From contig CAXIUP010000261.1 in the NCBI GenBank assembly GCA_964035015.1, forward strand, positions 715,741 to 779,740: a stretch of DNA of 64,000 nt. Direction: 5' to 3'. The notes under the pieces are model-generated. The model did no database searches. It had not been told where the DNA came from and saw nothing but the letters and a program-made list of their open reading frames with translations. Shown one piece after another: positions 1 to 11,162 of the stretch (position 1 is its first letter; each line of letters opens with the position of its first letter). The position numbers and the translations under genes were made by a program. Source of the DNA: Corallium rubrum. Its lineage: Eukaryota; Cnidaria; Anthozoa; Scleralcyonacea; Coralliidae.

Positions 1-170
1 GTTGTGTTGTGTTGTGTTGTGTTGTGTTGTGTTGTGTTGTGTTGTGTTGTGTTGTGTTGTGTTGTGTTGTGTTGTGTTGTGTTGTGTTGTGTTGCGGTGC
101 GGTGCGGTGCGGTGCGGTGCGGTGCGGTGCGGTGCGGTGCGTTGCGTTGCGTTGCGTTGCGTTGCGTTGT
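1..170. repeat. Pentanucleotide satellite (GTTGT)n then (GTGCG)n then (GTTGC)n
   Basis: The window opens inside a perfect GTTGT pentamer array. At about 94 it changes to GTGCG units and then to GTTGC units. The variants occupy separate blocks, as expected from local expansion of mutated units. The array continues beyond the window edge. Open frames read through it are repeat artefacts. Confidence 0.97.
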
Positions 171-196
171 AATTGGTTTACTGACATATTATTAAG

Positions 197-2777
197 GAGG
201 AAGAAGCCAAACAAGAAAGTGAACCAAAAAGGATGAAAAAATCACTGCCAAAAATATTCGACGACGACGATGATGACGACTTTGAATTACTCCCACCCAC
301 AGCGTATACAGAGGAGAAAATGTCCACCTCAGATCCCGTAAAGGATGGCACATCTACTGTACATCAGAATGATCCTGGTGCAAGCACGTCCAACAGTATG
401 GAAGACCCTGATATGTTTCTGCTAAGGTAATTTTTTTCAACTAGCTGTCACGTCTAAGAGAATAGAGATGTCTACAGAAGTTGTAAATTGTCCTAAGTCT
501 AAGGCATGGTAGATATAGCTTGCGTGCAAATGCTTCTGTTCGTTGGTATGCATGCAGGTTAGGGTGGTCGACAGAAAAAGAATAATTCTTTGTAGTTGCA
601 AACCATCGCACGTACATTTGCCGTTTGTTTTTAGAGAATACGCTGCGTTGTTTCATGCGGAAACCTGCACCGAAGATGGCGATCATAGTGAAGAAGGTGA
701 CCTTTCCGATGAAATTGAAGTTTTGGGAGATCACGCTGATGAAAGTGAAGTTGTGGGACCGCCAGCATCGTAAGTGCTGCTGATGATAACAAGTTGTGCT
801 GGCTAGTACGGGGACGATTTTTTACTTAAGCAAGAATACTAGGATAATTACAGTTGGCTTATAATCATGATGATCATCATCATCATTTCAATATCATAAT
901 CATCATGGTCCTCGTCATTGTCACCTAACCATTATTATTATTAATTATTATTATTATTATTATTGTAATAATAATTATTATTATTAATTATATCACCTTT
1001 CTTTTATAGAAGTGTCCTTTCATTGCACACGCTCCTAGAAGAAATGTCCAAAAGTGTTGATTGCGAGAATATCTCTAAATTTAATATATGCAGAACACGT
1101 GTTTGGGAAGGCGTGGTTCGCGCTCTGAAAAGAAAATCATTCTCTCCCAGAAACAAAATGTCTGTAAAATTCACAGATGATTTCGGACAATCAGTGGGAG
1201 CAGTGGACCTTGGTGGGCCAAGAAGAGAGTTGCTGACCCTTGTCTTACTAGAGCTGCAGCAAAGCCGACTCTTCACCAGCTCTCCCAATAACACTGGAAA
1301 ACTTCTTGAAAACTTCGGTCCAGGTAAGGAGGCTCAAGCTATTCTTATTTCACATGCTACGAGACCGAATGATACGCGATTACCCTTAACTACTGCACAT
1401 TTTGAGCCATGTTACGATCGACTCATGTTCCTCCCCATTTTTTTAACACCAATAAGCCATCACTGTGACTATGTAATAAAGAAACGTCCTCTTATTACTA
1501 ATTTTTTACGTCTTTCAGCACTTCACGATGATCATTACTTTTATGCGGGACAAATAATGGCAATGAGTCTTGTGCATGGAGGTCCTGCGCCTTGTTTTTG
1601 TCTCCAGTGCTATTCGACGCAGTAGTATTTGGTCCAGACAAAGTTGAAGTTTCTGCCCAAGATATTCCCGATTATGAAGTCAGGACGTCTTTGGAGAAGG
1701 TTTGTATGCATGCATTGCAGTTTCATATGCGGCGCAAACGCAAAATGCAGGTTTATAATCTGTTAGGATATATTTGCGCAGTTTTGCAATATGTAACCTG
1801 ATCATTTTCGCACGTTTCCAGCTAAGTGAAGCAACTCCATTGGAAAAAATAAATGACGCAGTTGGCGATATGTCCACACTCCTCAGTTTTGCGGGAAATA
1901 TGCTGCACGTTAAGCGAGACGGCGATCAACATGCGATGGTGAGACAGACCACACTGGTATGTGTTAGGGAGAACAAGAAGTGCATTTGACAGGTAACAGT
2001 GGCAACGCACATATACAGCGCACTTCGTATCCTCTGCTCTCTTCTACACCATGCCTTATTTAAAAGATTCTGCACATGATTTGCATTTATACTTTTGACT
2101 AATTAAAGTCGCTTATTTTCTTTTTTACGCATTCCTTGTCATTTTAGATTTCGGGAGGGGTTGTGCACGCTGGGCATTTTGGATGCAATGAGGAAACATC
2201 CGTCGTCATTTCGAGGCGTATTCTGTTTGACTAGCGTAGAGCTAACTGCAGATGCTGTCGCTTGCCTATTTCACGTTCAGAGGAACGCCGAAAGTGGGTC
2301 AAACAAATGGAAAAGAGAAAGCGAGGTCCTTGCCTTTTGGATGGACTACCTGCAAGACGCAGAAGGTGACATAAACTTTATCAAGAATACGTGCGCCTAG
2401 GAAACGAAATCTTTTTGTCCAAACTGAACTTTATAACAACTTGGTTAAAGTGTCAATGCAACCATGGAATTCCTATTGACTAAATGCGCATGATACAACA
2501 CTAACTCCGCCTTTTTTAATTTGCTTTTATAGAACGTGTTTCTGCTGCGGATCTTCCAAAAATCCTATCATTCATAACTGGATGTACATCGGTGCCTCCG
2601 CTGGGTTTCCACCCTAAACCGGAAATACATTACTTGCATGATTCACACGATCTATTTCCAAAGGCAAACACGTGCAGTTGTGTTCTTCATCTGCCAGTCA
2701 AGCATAATGACTATGAGAAATTTAAGGCTGATATTGACTTTGCCATTTTAAATTCTGGTGGTTTTGGTCTGGCGTGA
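197..2777 (+). CDS. HECT-domain E3 ubiquitin ligase-like gene, multi-exon, partial
   Basis: This gene probably encodes a HECT-type ubiquitin ligase, a family that takes ubiquitin onto a cysteine and transfers it to a substrate. Likely exons are an acidic exon around 197-426 (a run of seven Asp), 558-771 ending at a GTAAGT donor, 1011-1323, 1519-1699, 1822-about 1956, 2148-2365 and 2533-2777. The exon at 1011 has the HECT N-lobe feature VDLGGPRREL. The last exon is a C-lobe with ITGCTSVPPLGF and the candidate catalytic Cys in ANTCSCVLHLP (TGC near 2673). It ends at TGA 2775-2777. The frame changes near 1600 in a T run, and exons 1/2 and 5/6 do not join in phase, so this may be a pseudogene or contain sequence errors. 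Earlier exons may lie outside the window. The nearest relatives may be G2E3-like proteins with an isolated HECT domain, but that is inference. Confidence 0.75.
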
Positions 2778-2940
2778 TTCGATGAGAACTCCCTAGTAAA
2801 ATACTTTATATATAACATCATGCGATTGGTTTCGATTTTTACCATGCACATAACCGACATGGGTTCAAATTATGTCGTATATATGCCGTGTATATATTCG
2901 TAATCAGGGCGCTTATGTATACTTATAGTATATAAGCGCC

Positions 2941-3840
2941 TCAATCGTAATGTTTGCTCATGTTTGATGATAAGTATGTATGTCTTTGGGTTGGTGTTCC
3001 AAATAATAAGACTTTGGATTTTTTAAAATTAATGTTTAATTTCCATTTCTTGGTGTAAAATTCAAGTTTTGTGAGACAGTTTTGTAAACCAGACTTGGAT
3101 TCAGATAATAAAACTAAATCGTCTGCATAAAGTAAACAATTTAAATCTGTTTCACCAAGCTTTACTGGAGCACACGAGCTGTTAAATAAATCAGGTATAT
3201 CATTTATAAACATGTTGAATAAAGTAGGACTTAGATTACATCCTTGCTTTACTCCAATATAGGACTTAAAGAAAGGAGTACTTCCCTTATCCAACTCTAC
3301 CGAACAATTGACTGAAGAATACATACTTAACAATAGACGTATAAATTTCTTACTACAACCATAAAGGATGAGTTTGAAGAAAAGACCTTCTCTCCATACA
3401 CTATCATATGCTTTTTTAAAATCGATAAAACAGGCAAAAATTGGTTTACGTTTTGACTTATAAAAATCTATTAGAGTTTTTAGAACAAATAAATGATCTG
3501 CTGTTCTAGAATTTTTCCGAAAGCCGATTTGACATTTATTCATAATTTTGCAATCTTCCAGAAATGTATTCAGACGTGTATTCATAATCAATGTGAAAAG
3601 TTTTCCCAAACAGCTACTTATACACATTCCCCTATAGTTACTAGGGTCAATTTTACTTCCTGATTTATATATTGGAACAATAAAACTTTTAGACCAAAGT
3701 GATGGAAACCCACCGTGGGATAGAATAATATTAAACAATTTTACAAAATAGGATGGTAAAACTTCAACCGATAACTTAATGATCTCATTGGACAGTGAGT
3801 CACTAGCACTAGCTTTTTTGTCCTTTAATCTCTTATACAT
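2941..3840 (-). pseudogene. LINE reverse-transcriptase fragment
   Basis: A 299-codon open frame carries a non-LTR retrotransposon RT domain. The order is SNYRGMCISSCLGKLF, then IDFKKAYDSVWR (first catalytic Asp), GVKQGCNLSPTLFN and the catalytic LLYADDLVLL, then the thumb. The endonuclease and the C-terminal region are missing, so this is a dead fragment. It lies just downstream of the HECT gene in opposite orientation. Its clade (CR1/RTE-like) cannot be settled by eye. Confidence 0.9.
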
Positions 3841-4155
3841 GAATGTTCTGGACTCAGTTTTGCCTATTACATATAAACAACACGGCTGTATTATATTTAA
3901 CTCAAACGCTGATATTACCGTATTTTGATAATTACGTAACTGTTATACAAAAAAATACATCATCATATAACCGTGCATGAAAATTTGGGCCACCTTGCAA
4001 CGTTTTGGCGACGGAACAAATTTAGGTGTAGTTCGAGAGAAAAAATATATAAGCAAGAATCAAAATCGGTGCGTGTCATATTTCTAGATATAGCGAACTA
4101 CTGTACATTATAGCAATCATAATCGTAAATTATTTGTTATATATTACTCGGTGCC

Positions 4156-4261
4156 AAGATATGGATTTTATCTTCGAGTGGTGAAAAACAATATTTTACG
4201 AATGAGCGTAGCGAATGAGTAAAATATTGTTTTTACCACAAGAAGATAAAATTCATATCTT
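4156..4261. repeat. Fold-back inverted repeat (MITE-like)
   Basis: Two arms of about 45-50 bases are imperfect reverse complements around a centre near 4208. The outer ends pair AAGATATG with CATATCTT, and the inner parts pair CAATATTTTAC with GTAAAATATTG. It contains no ORF. The form suits a fold-back element or a non-autonomous transposon, but I saw no target duplication. The rest of 3841-4410 shows nothing codable. Confidence 0.7.
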
Positions 4262-4414
4262 CAAACCACGATCTAAAACTATCTCGCTGATATTTCCCAG
4301 TAAAACACTCGCATCTATACAACAAGTAATTAATATATAACATTCACATATACATTGTATTTTCGGGCAGACCTCTGTTTAGAATTTTTTAGAGATTTAG
4401 AGAAGCATATTACG

Positions 4415-7400
4415 TCACAACGCTTTTACAAAGCGAAGTGCTCTCTGGAAGAGCTCTATGCCATGATTACCATCGTCCTCCAGCGGATCAACTTGGCCAG
4501 AAAGAGCCGTGCTCTGTTCATCAGTTAGTATGAACAGACATTCAGGTACCCGGACATCATTGTCCGTTTGAAGCTCAGGAGGAGGTCCATGGTCGTCAAC
4601 ACCGTATGCACTTTCATCATTCAATAGAATATCCACGTTTGTATCAGATATGATGCCGGAGTTCCATAGTGCTCAAGGTGATCTGCCGTTCATCGTCCTG
4701 AGCCCGTGGTAGTTCCACTGCTGTACGAACTCTGCAATAGACCTTTCTATTCTCTTCGTGTAAACGTAGTGAAGAACAAAAATGTCGATCTCATCAGTAG
4801 AATCCAAAAGTCCCGTTCTCTCCATGAATTGCAAAAGCTCTCTGTAGTATGCGGACACAACTCGGTTTGTCTCACCCCATAGTCGTTCGATTCTCTGATT
4901 GTGTACGCTCCTGCCGGTTATAAAGTCGAGGCCTTTTACGCTTCTCCAGCATAAAACGGGCAACCGCAAAATTTTCTACCCCTTGATCGCTTCTAACTCT
5001 TCGCGGGAGCCCATAATTCCGTACACCTTCTTGAAAGAAGTCGAGCACAGTTGACGCAAGGTTGTTGTTGCAGACTTTGACATAGACAATTGTTCTGCTA
5101 TATCCATCGATGCACCCATGCAACACAAATCTCCATGAAATGAGTTTATGGTTTGAATCAATATGCCTATTGTATAAGAACAAAAAAAAATCACCGACAG
5201 TTACTCATGTCTAGAGGTTAAAACACAGACAAAATGAGGTGCTGCCGTGCTGGAAACATGTATAGCTGTTAACATGCATGCGGTTAAAAAAGGAAAACAA
5301 TGTTGTGTATACCCATGCCATACACGTATATCGAAGCTTACCACAGGTGGTTTGGACCTTTCACATTATAAACTCTTCGTTTGATAGGCTTTCGTCTCCT
5401 TAGTTCTCTTCCAATGGGGTCGATAACATTGAGCTGCTGTCTCAGTCTCCACCTAGGAATATTAATTCCTCGACTTCTGAGACTACCCTTGACATATGTC
5501 TCTCCGGCATTTGGGGTACTGGAAAGTATCTGGCGAATTGTGAGTTCCAATACACCATCAGTTATGGTCGTGAATTTACTCATGTCAATACCAAGTTCAA
5601 CACGTTTTCTGTATAATGTCCTTGTACTGATACCAATGCAAGAAGAAATAGCCTTCAGAGACATGCCAGTTTCTTGGAGATGTGTTATTTGTTCCGCGGT
5701 AACCACAAACCTTATAAAAGTATAAAAGAAGCCATGAATTCGATGTTTTATTTTCCTCCTACTTTAGTATTTTTGGATAAAAACTGTTTTACCCCGGCCA
5801 CTTTTAAATTCCAACTCTAAAGTGTCTAGGAGCTGCTATAATGTACTTTATATACGTCATGCGAAAAATTGAAATTATAAACCGTTTATGCTAATGATCA
5901 TCACCAATGATGGCATCTTTTTATAAAGTATATACAAAAGCAATAAAATAAATTCCTTACGTTGCACGTTTAGGGCAACGCCAATGATGAAAAATACCAA
6001 TGTGAATCGGTCGCGACATTTGTACAAGCTCAACTTTTACAGATACCCTCGCTGGTGAAGCAGCGAGAGTCTGTATGGACTCTAATTTACAACCAATATT
6101 ATTTACAAAATATTTACTCCAACTATGTAATGTAGAAGTTAATAATTTTAAAAATTTTGTAATACCACCCGAAGAACAGGGAAATTTTTGCCATTACATG
6201 AGGAATAAATTACATGAGTTTTATACTGAATACTGGAAAGAGCAGATTCAACAAGGTGGAAACAATGGCAAATTAAGAGTATAAACTGAAAATAAATTTT
6301 GGCTATGGGCTATGAAAAATATCTTTCTTCAATTCGCAAATTCAAACATCGTCAAGCGGTTAAAATTAAGAATTTCGGCTCAAAAATTACCTGTTGAAAC
6401 TGGTCGATATGGAAATGTTTCATACAGTGAAAGATTATGCAAACATTGTGATCTAAATGAGATTGGGAACGAACAACACCTTTTAATGTCATGTAGAAAC
6501 ACAAAGTTCGCCGATCTTAGAGTTAATTTTATGGAAAGTCTCTGTAAAGTAAATAACTCGTTTTCTAAATTTAGCTATCAAGACCTTTTCATGTATGTCA
6601 TTGCTAGGTATGCAAGACAAAACAATTATGACTTTGGTAGCTAAATACTGTTTTATGTTTTAACAAGTTTTGAAAGTTTATAGTTGAGCACGTAGTTTAC
6701 CAAATCTGGTATTTATGTTGTTTTAATAAATTTAATTTGTACAGTACTTATTAATAATCTCTGCTCATGACGTCAAAATTCTGCCTTTTGCAACTGTCTA
6801 ACAGCCATCTCAGATGGCGAGCCCATAATCATACGGTTTATTATGAAATTCTTTAAAAGTTATATTTGTTTCATCAAATAATATATCAATCTTCGACAAT
6901 TTTATAAAGTACTCGTACAGGCATTATTAGTAGTATCCGACAACATGCTCTAAACATCTGCTTGATTTATAGAATTAACATTACCTTGGTCGACCACTGG
7001 TCGCTTCCTTTGGACATCGTGATTCATTTCTCTGTTGCTGTGGCACTTGCGCTGCAGTTTCAACGAGACTGTTCATTACTTGATAGATAACGTCGTACAA
7101 CTCTTCTAGAGGACGAACAATTTCTGTTCCCTATGATATATAAAATATGTATTAATATAAAGACTTATACGACATTTTTCAGTTCAAAAATCACGGTAAC
7201 AAATATACCTCACGACATTCTCTGATGCACTGGCTTACCTGCGTAGATACCAATGAAATAAAAATGTTTAAAATCCTTAGGTACTCTTCAAGTAGCCGTT
7301 GACTCCTCTCAATCGCGTTGCTATCATGACGATCTGTTGCGTTTGGCACCTGCGCTAAACAGCTATCCAATGACACGAAAAACTCTCGAACGTCGTCGTC

Positions 7401-7427
7401 GTTATCGGCCATTCTTGATTCTTCCAT
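4415..7427 (-). pseudogene. Integrase-core (rve) domain gene, four exons, interrupted
   Basis: Four exons assemble on the minus strand: 7427-7209 (ATG at 7427), 7130-6985, 5710-5342 and 5166-4415, with GT donors and AG acceptors. The junction codons agree, for example AG|G and TG|G. Exon 3 begins with a helix-turn-helix (VTAEQITHLQETGMSLKAIS). Exon 4 carries an RNase H-fold integrase core: [28 protein letters not shown] and [13 protein letters not shown]. This architecture occurs in animal genes derived from transposases. Exon 4 has a frame change near 4915 beside an A run and an in-frame TGA near 4675, so the copy is probably dead or mis-sequenced. The last part (4636-4417) is acidic. A LINE fragment sits in the intron between exons 2 and 3. 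Confidence 0.75.
6075..6644 (+). pseudogene. LINE ORF2 C-terminal fragment
   Basis: Two consecutive frames (6075-6284 and 6312-6644) make up the C-terminal region of a non-LTR retrotransposon polymerase. The first has NKLHEFYTEYWKEQIQQ. The second has a cysteine/histidine cluster: ERLCKHCDLNEIGNEQHLLM (Cys-x2-Cys with a later His) followed by SCRN. The frame changes between 6284 and 6312. It lies inside an intron of the integrase-core gene, on the opposite strand. It is probably a separate copy from the RT fragment at 2941. Confidence 0.7.
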
Positions 7428-7804
7428 AAGACAAATTTAGTTTACCAACTGTTTTAGACACCTATATTTTGAATGCCACGGTACTTTAAAGTTTACAGTT
7501 TAGATATAGCAGTCTGATCAAGGTCATCCGCCCCATCAGGTTTATATCACTTCGACAGTGACAGTATATAATAATTATAACCAGTACAAAAAGGTCAACA
7601 CCTAGTCTAGGTTGTAAAAACTTAATTGTACTTTCTCAGTCAGGACGTTTGTTTAGTTAATTTCAACTTGCTTTTAAAACCCCTTAGTTTGTTGGAAAGC
7701 TATCATCAGCCACTCGTGCACAAAAAATATTTTTCTTTTCTGTTAAACAATCTTTTTTCATATGAAGGTGCTCTTTCATACGCGAGCCAGTAGAGCACCT
7801 TCGT
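7428..7804. other. Upstream region of the integrase-core gene, no gene seen
   Basis: This stretch lies 5' of the minus-strand ATG at 7427 and is where a promoter would be. I see no ORF, RNA gene or clear promoter motif. A short inverted pair, GAAGGTGCTCTTTCATACG and CGTATGAAAGAGC, occurs around 7764-7815. Confidence 0.4.
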
Positions 7805-7999
7805 ATGAAAGAGCAGACAGTGTATATACATTTAAAATCTCATAACATTGACCCACAAATTGGATCTCCAATCAGTTGGGAAATCATTCATAGTAATGTA
7901 AGAAATTATAGGGAACGCAAAGTAATTGAAGCCTTAGAGATTCGTAAACATTCACAAAACATTATGAACGGTTGTGTTGGCAGAATTCTTAGCATCTAA
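7805..7999 (+). pseudogene. Penelope-like element tail (GIY-YIG endonuclease C-terminus)
   Basis: This 64-codon fragment has the layout WEIIHSNVRNYRERKVIEAL-EIRKHS, which resembles the C-terminal end of the GIY-YIG endonuclease of Penelope-like retroelements. The catalytic N-terminal part is absent. The following 200 bases (to about 8260) contain two related segments, ACTGATAAAGCCTTAACCGG and GTCTGATAAAGC, followed by CCTGAAGAAGTCC. The family call comes from memory of the motif pattern and should be tested by a domain search. Confidence 0.5.
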
Positions 8000-8302
8000 T
8001 TTTACGTTTTACGTTTTATTCACAAGTAATTTAAGTTTATTATCAAGTTTTAAATTATATCTTCCATTAATTTGGTTGTTATATATTAATATTAGTATTC
8101 ATATATAACTGATAATTCATTCATGTATTTTAATTAATCAACCGTGTATATATAGAGGACGTATATTATTTTAGATTCATTCACTGATAAAGCCTTAACC
8201 GGTGAAACGTCTGATAAAGCATAAAATCTTTTAAATTTGCCTGAAGAAGTCCACATTTGTTTAACTCATATATATTCCAGGCATGGCAACCAACACTCTT
8301 CC

Positions 8303-8305
<3 letters not shown>

Positions 8306-8343
<38 letters not shown>
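8306..8343. repeat. (TA)n microsatellite
   Basis: About 18 TA units lie directly before the unit at 8342-8379 that recurs next to another TA array at 59.8 kb. Confidence 0.95.
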
Positions 8344-8345
<2 letters not shown>

Positions 8346-8379
8346 CAGAGAGCCAAAACAAACCAGACTAGGATCATTG
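8342..8379. repeat. 38-bp unit shared in inverse orientation with 59767-59804
   Basis: The unit (start ATAACAGAGAGCCAAAACAA) is present as its exact reverse complement at 59767-59804. In both places it abuts a TA array on the same side. This suggests the end of a dispersed repeat family next to a TA tract rather than chance. Confidence 0.85.
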
Positions 8380-8567
8380 TAGCAGATGGTTAAGGGAGCG
8401 GTGGTTAAAGGAGCAGAAGCTTTCGTGTTAACCACCGCCACAGGAAAATTACGCTTAAGACAATATACATGTAATAGATAGTAATAGATCTTGCATAAAG
8501 TTATTAAAATTTTAAGTTATAGAGAAGTAATTTGAGTTTATGACAGGTTTGACTATTCAACAGAATA

Positions 8568-9708
8568 TTATTGTTGAGATTTGAAAAGATGTAATTTATA
8601 TTGCTTTTTAAATTGTAAGGGACTCACAGTCTTAAGTTCAATAGGAACTGTTTCCCAAATTTTCGAACAAGAAAATTTGAATGTACTTATGCCATAATTT
8701 GATTTGATTTTAGGCTGGTAAAAGTTTTTTTGCTTTGCATACCTGGTGTTGTAAGCATGTATCTCAGATACAGCATGTATCTCAGATACAGATATAAGAT
8801 ATTGAGAAACAATATTTGGTATACTTGATTTATTATTGATAATTTTATGACCAAACACTGCAGTCTTTAGTTTATAGATGTTGTCAAAAGTCAATACCTC
8901 CAACAAATTATAGTAAGGCATTGCATTTTCTCTGTTGTGTGCAAAGAAGATGCCACGCACACATTTGTTTTGCTTGGTTTTGATTTTTGTTAGTTTACTT
9001 TTATAGGTGTTACCCCAACTCATTATACCATAATGTAAATAAGGATATATTAATGCATAGTAGAGTTGTTTTAGCATTTGAAATTTCAGGTAATACCTAA
9101 GTTTTTTAATTATTCCAAGGTTTTTTGAAATTTTGTTGTTTATATGATGAATTTGTGGCTCCCAATTAAGATTTTTGTCAATATAGATACCAAGATATTT
9201 AATGTAATTTTTCTGTTCAATGTTGGGTAGCGTAATTTGGAATCTTTTTTTATGCGATGATGAAATAAGCATGTAATGTGTTTTTTTAAAGTTAACAGAC
9301 AATTTATTAGCAGCACAATAATTCAACAAATGCCCAAATTCCTCATTCATAACTTTCTCAAGCTCTCTTGGATTGTTGCAAGAGTAAAAAATATTGGTGT
9401 CATCAGCAAAAATTCTGAAAGAGACCTTGCTAGAACAATTCGGAAGATCATTGATATATAAAAGAAATAGCAAGGGGCCGAGTGTGGAACCTTGGGGAAC
9501 TCCACATTTTATGTTAAGCATTTCAGACTTTACATCTTCAATCTGAACATATTGCATTCTGTCATGAAGATAATTGCAAAACCAATTAAATGGGAGTCCA
9601 CGTATTCCATATTTATACAATTTACTAAGTAGAATATCATGATTAACAGTATCAAAAGCTTTTGATAGATCAAGAAATATTCCACATGTTATCTTTTTGT
9701 CATCTATA
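8568..9708 (-). pseudogene. LINE ORF2, 3' half (RT domain and C-terminus), cut by the Polinton
   Basis: This is the downstream half of the LINE polymerase whose upstream half lies at 41167-43148. The open frame starts at the insertion point and encodes GIFLDLSKAFDTVNHDILL (catalytic Asp), GVPQGSTLGPLLFLLYIND, FRIFADDTNIFY (catalytic FADD), a thumb and a C-terminal region with FSCSKIWETVPIELK. The first Met is created by the Polinton terminal sequence. A short tandem duplication near 8760-8795 repeats VSEIHA. The frame is continuous with the right-hand half once one target-site copy is removed. Bases 8380-8567 would be the 3' UTR. A CR1/Jockey-like clade is likely. Confidence 0.92.
9703..9708. 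repeat. Left target-site duplication TCTAT(A)
   Basis: TCTATA here is repeated at 41167-41172 just outside the right terminus. The last A is ambiguous: it may belong to the element (5-bp duplication with 5'-AG...CT-3' termini) or to the target (6-bp duplication, the usual Polinton length). Removing one copy restores the LINE reading frame. Confidence 0.88.
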
Positions 9709-9767
9709 GTAGTCATTGTATAAAACATATTTTATTTTATGTGTTGGGGCCTGGCACTAGTTTTTAA

Positions 9768-9823
9768 CCAATCAGATTGCAGTATTTTTTTCATTAGCCA
9801 ATCAGCATCGAGCATGTATAAAA
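9768..9823 (+). promoter_or_regulatory. Inward-facing promoter-like module in the TIR
   Basis: Two CCAATCA boxes (9768-9774 and 9798-9804) precede TATAAAA at 9817-9823 and point into the element. The same module is in the right TIR facing the other way. Eukaryotic CCAAT plus TATA spacing makes a promoter plausible, driving transcription into each arm. This is motif evidence only. Confidence 0.5.
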
Positions 9824-9904
9824 TTAGCATAATTTTGGCCGGGGGGTGTTCGAGAGTGGGTGTTGGCTCTCTTCATTAGCATATTGTTTTAGTTTAGGAG
9901 GGGT

Positions 9905-10126
9905 ATGGGGTGTTTTTTTGGGTGGGTGGGGTTGTGCATTGGGAGAGGAGGGGTTTGTGTTGTATGTATTTTATTGTGGTTTATTGTTCTGCGTGCGCCG
10001 AAGTGTGTGGTGTGTTGTTGTCTGATTTTGGTGTGCGTGTATCTTGTCATAATATATATGCGGGGAGAGAGGAGTTCGTTACGGGAGCAGCTGCACCGGA
10101 TGTACCGCTCTCGAGAGCCGAGTTGA
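9905..10126 (+). CDS. Possible small Cys-rich hydrophobic ORF in the TIR
   Basis: An ATG 82 bases after the TATA-like box opens a 73-codon frame, beginning MGCFFGWVGLCIGRGG and continuing with a hydrophobic stretch, VCVVCILLWFIVL. The mirror copy in the right TIR keeps the first 31 codons with one change (I to V) and then diverges. The frame may simply come from the conserved TIR sequence. No known family is recognised. Confidence 0.25.
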   Translation: MGCFFGWVGLCIGRGGVCVVCILLWFIVLRAPKCVVCCCLILVCVYLVIIYMRGERSSLREQLHRMYRSREPS

Positions 10127-10172
10127 AGTGATTGTGAAATCTTATACGTAATGATTATTTGTAATATTTTTT

Positions 10173-10690
10173 AAAAAATTAGAATAAAAAAAAACACAGA
10201 AATTGTAAAGAATGTTTATTAGTGAAAAAATACAATTTTTAATTTTTTTTATCACCAGTCAAAATGCCACCAGGGTGCGCCACCTTTTTGATATTTTTTT
10301 ATTCTGTCTTGTTTTTTTCTACCTTTTAAAACAAAGAAAAAAAAACAAAAACGTGTGATTAGGAATTCTTGTGTTAATTGTATTTAAGTATTTTTTTAAA
10401 AGAATTTGGCTTTTTTTAAAATTTTTTACTAAAAATCAAATTTACATTGAATCGTTTTTATACCAGCACAACATTTTCTTTGATATATTTTCTTCTTTTT
10501 GTTAATTTTTTGTTTTATAACTTTTTTTTTATAACGCATTGTGACTTGGGTTAAACAAGACGTGAAAAAATGCCTTATCGATTCGTACCCGTATACAGGT
10601 ATTATGGTTGCCTAGTGATGATGCTCGACGAAGTAATACCCTTATTAATATGCGGTAGTGAGCAACTACGTGTTAAAGGAATAAGGGTGA
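10173..10690. other. AT-rich region inside the left TIR, no gene supported
   Basis: Long T and A runs dominate. An ATG at 10570 opens a 74-codon frame beginning MPYRFVPVYRYYG, but it is not preserved further and may be the decayed start of the downstream pseudogene. I find no RNA gene or repeat. Confidence 0.4.
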
Positions 10691-10691
10691 G

Positions 10692-11162
10692 TGAACCGCT
10701 TTTAAATATAGCGAGGTGTCACGTAAAGTTCTTCTACCTATATATTCAGATGAGGAATGTACTACTCCTTATAAGAGACATTATTGGGGTGTAGGTGTTA
10801 AACAATTTGAAGAAATTAGAGACACACAATTTATTGCGAAGTGGAATACGCAAATATTTTCTTATATGAAATCTTTTGAGGAGCAGCAGCAGCAGCAGTA
10901 GCATGGGAAATGTTTCTTCACAGTGTTATTGGTAGAGAATGAAAATTGTTCGAAGTTACTCACCACACCACATGGTCGTCGAGAGAAAACTATTATAAAT
11001 GGTGTATACGCTGTCCTCTTCATTGTTGTATTATAAGAAAACACTCCATGTGCTTACGATCTCTACCGAGAATTAATAATAAACCTTTGACAGTTTATTG
11101 CAGAAAACTATTTAACGAGAACATATATTCATCGTATGACAAAAAATGAATTTTCAACCTGA
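10692..11162 (+). pseudogene. Decayed Polinton accessory gene
   Basis: A coding-looking frame with KVLLPIYSDEECTTPYKRHY and a five-Gln run (CAG)5 meets an in-frame TAG at 10899-10901. The same frame then stays open for over 40 codons, after which a frame change near 11035 and an in-frame TGA near 11090 break it again. It overlaps the start of the next gene at 11146. I do not recognise the family. The pattern is of one gene with several disabling changes. Confidence 0.5.

Larger units (their letters stand above)
9708..10172 (+). repeat. Polinton left terminal inverted repeat
   Basis: The outer 290 bases (9708-9997) match the reverse complement of 40877-41166 with two substitutions and no indels by eye. 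A central block (9998-10069) differs in sequence and length from its partner. The inner block (about 10070-10172) matches again with a few changes. The outer part has CCAAT boxes, a TATA-like box and a G-rich tract (GGCCGGGGGGTG). Confidence 0.96.

Noticed and set aside
4-236. Val/Leu-Cys repeat ORFs in the first 200 bases
   Set aside because: They are frames through the GTTGT/GTGCG satellite and start at GTG, not ATG.
8180-8230. Hammerhead-ribozyme-like CTGATAA...GAAAC after the Penelope-like tail
   Set aside because: The core needs CTGANGA; here it is CTGATAA, and helix pairing is not convincing.
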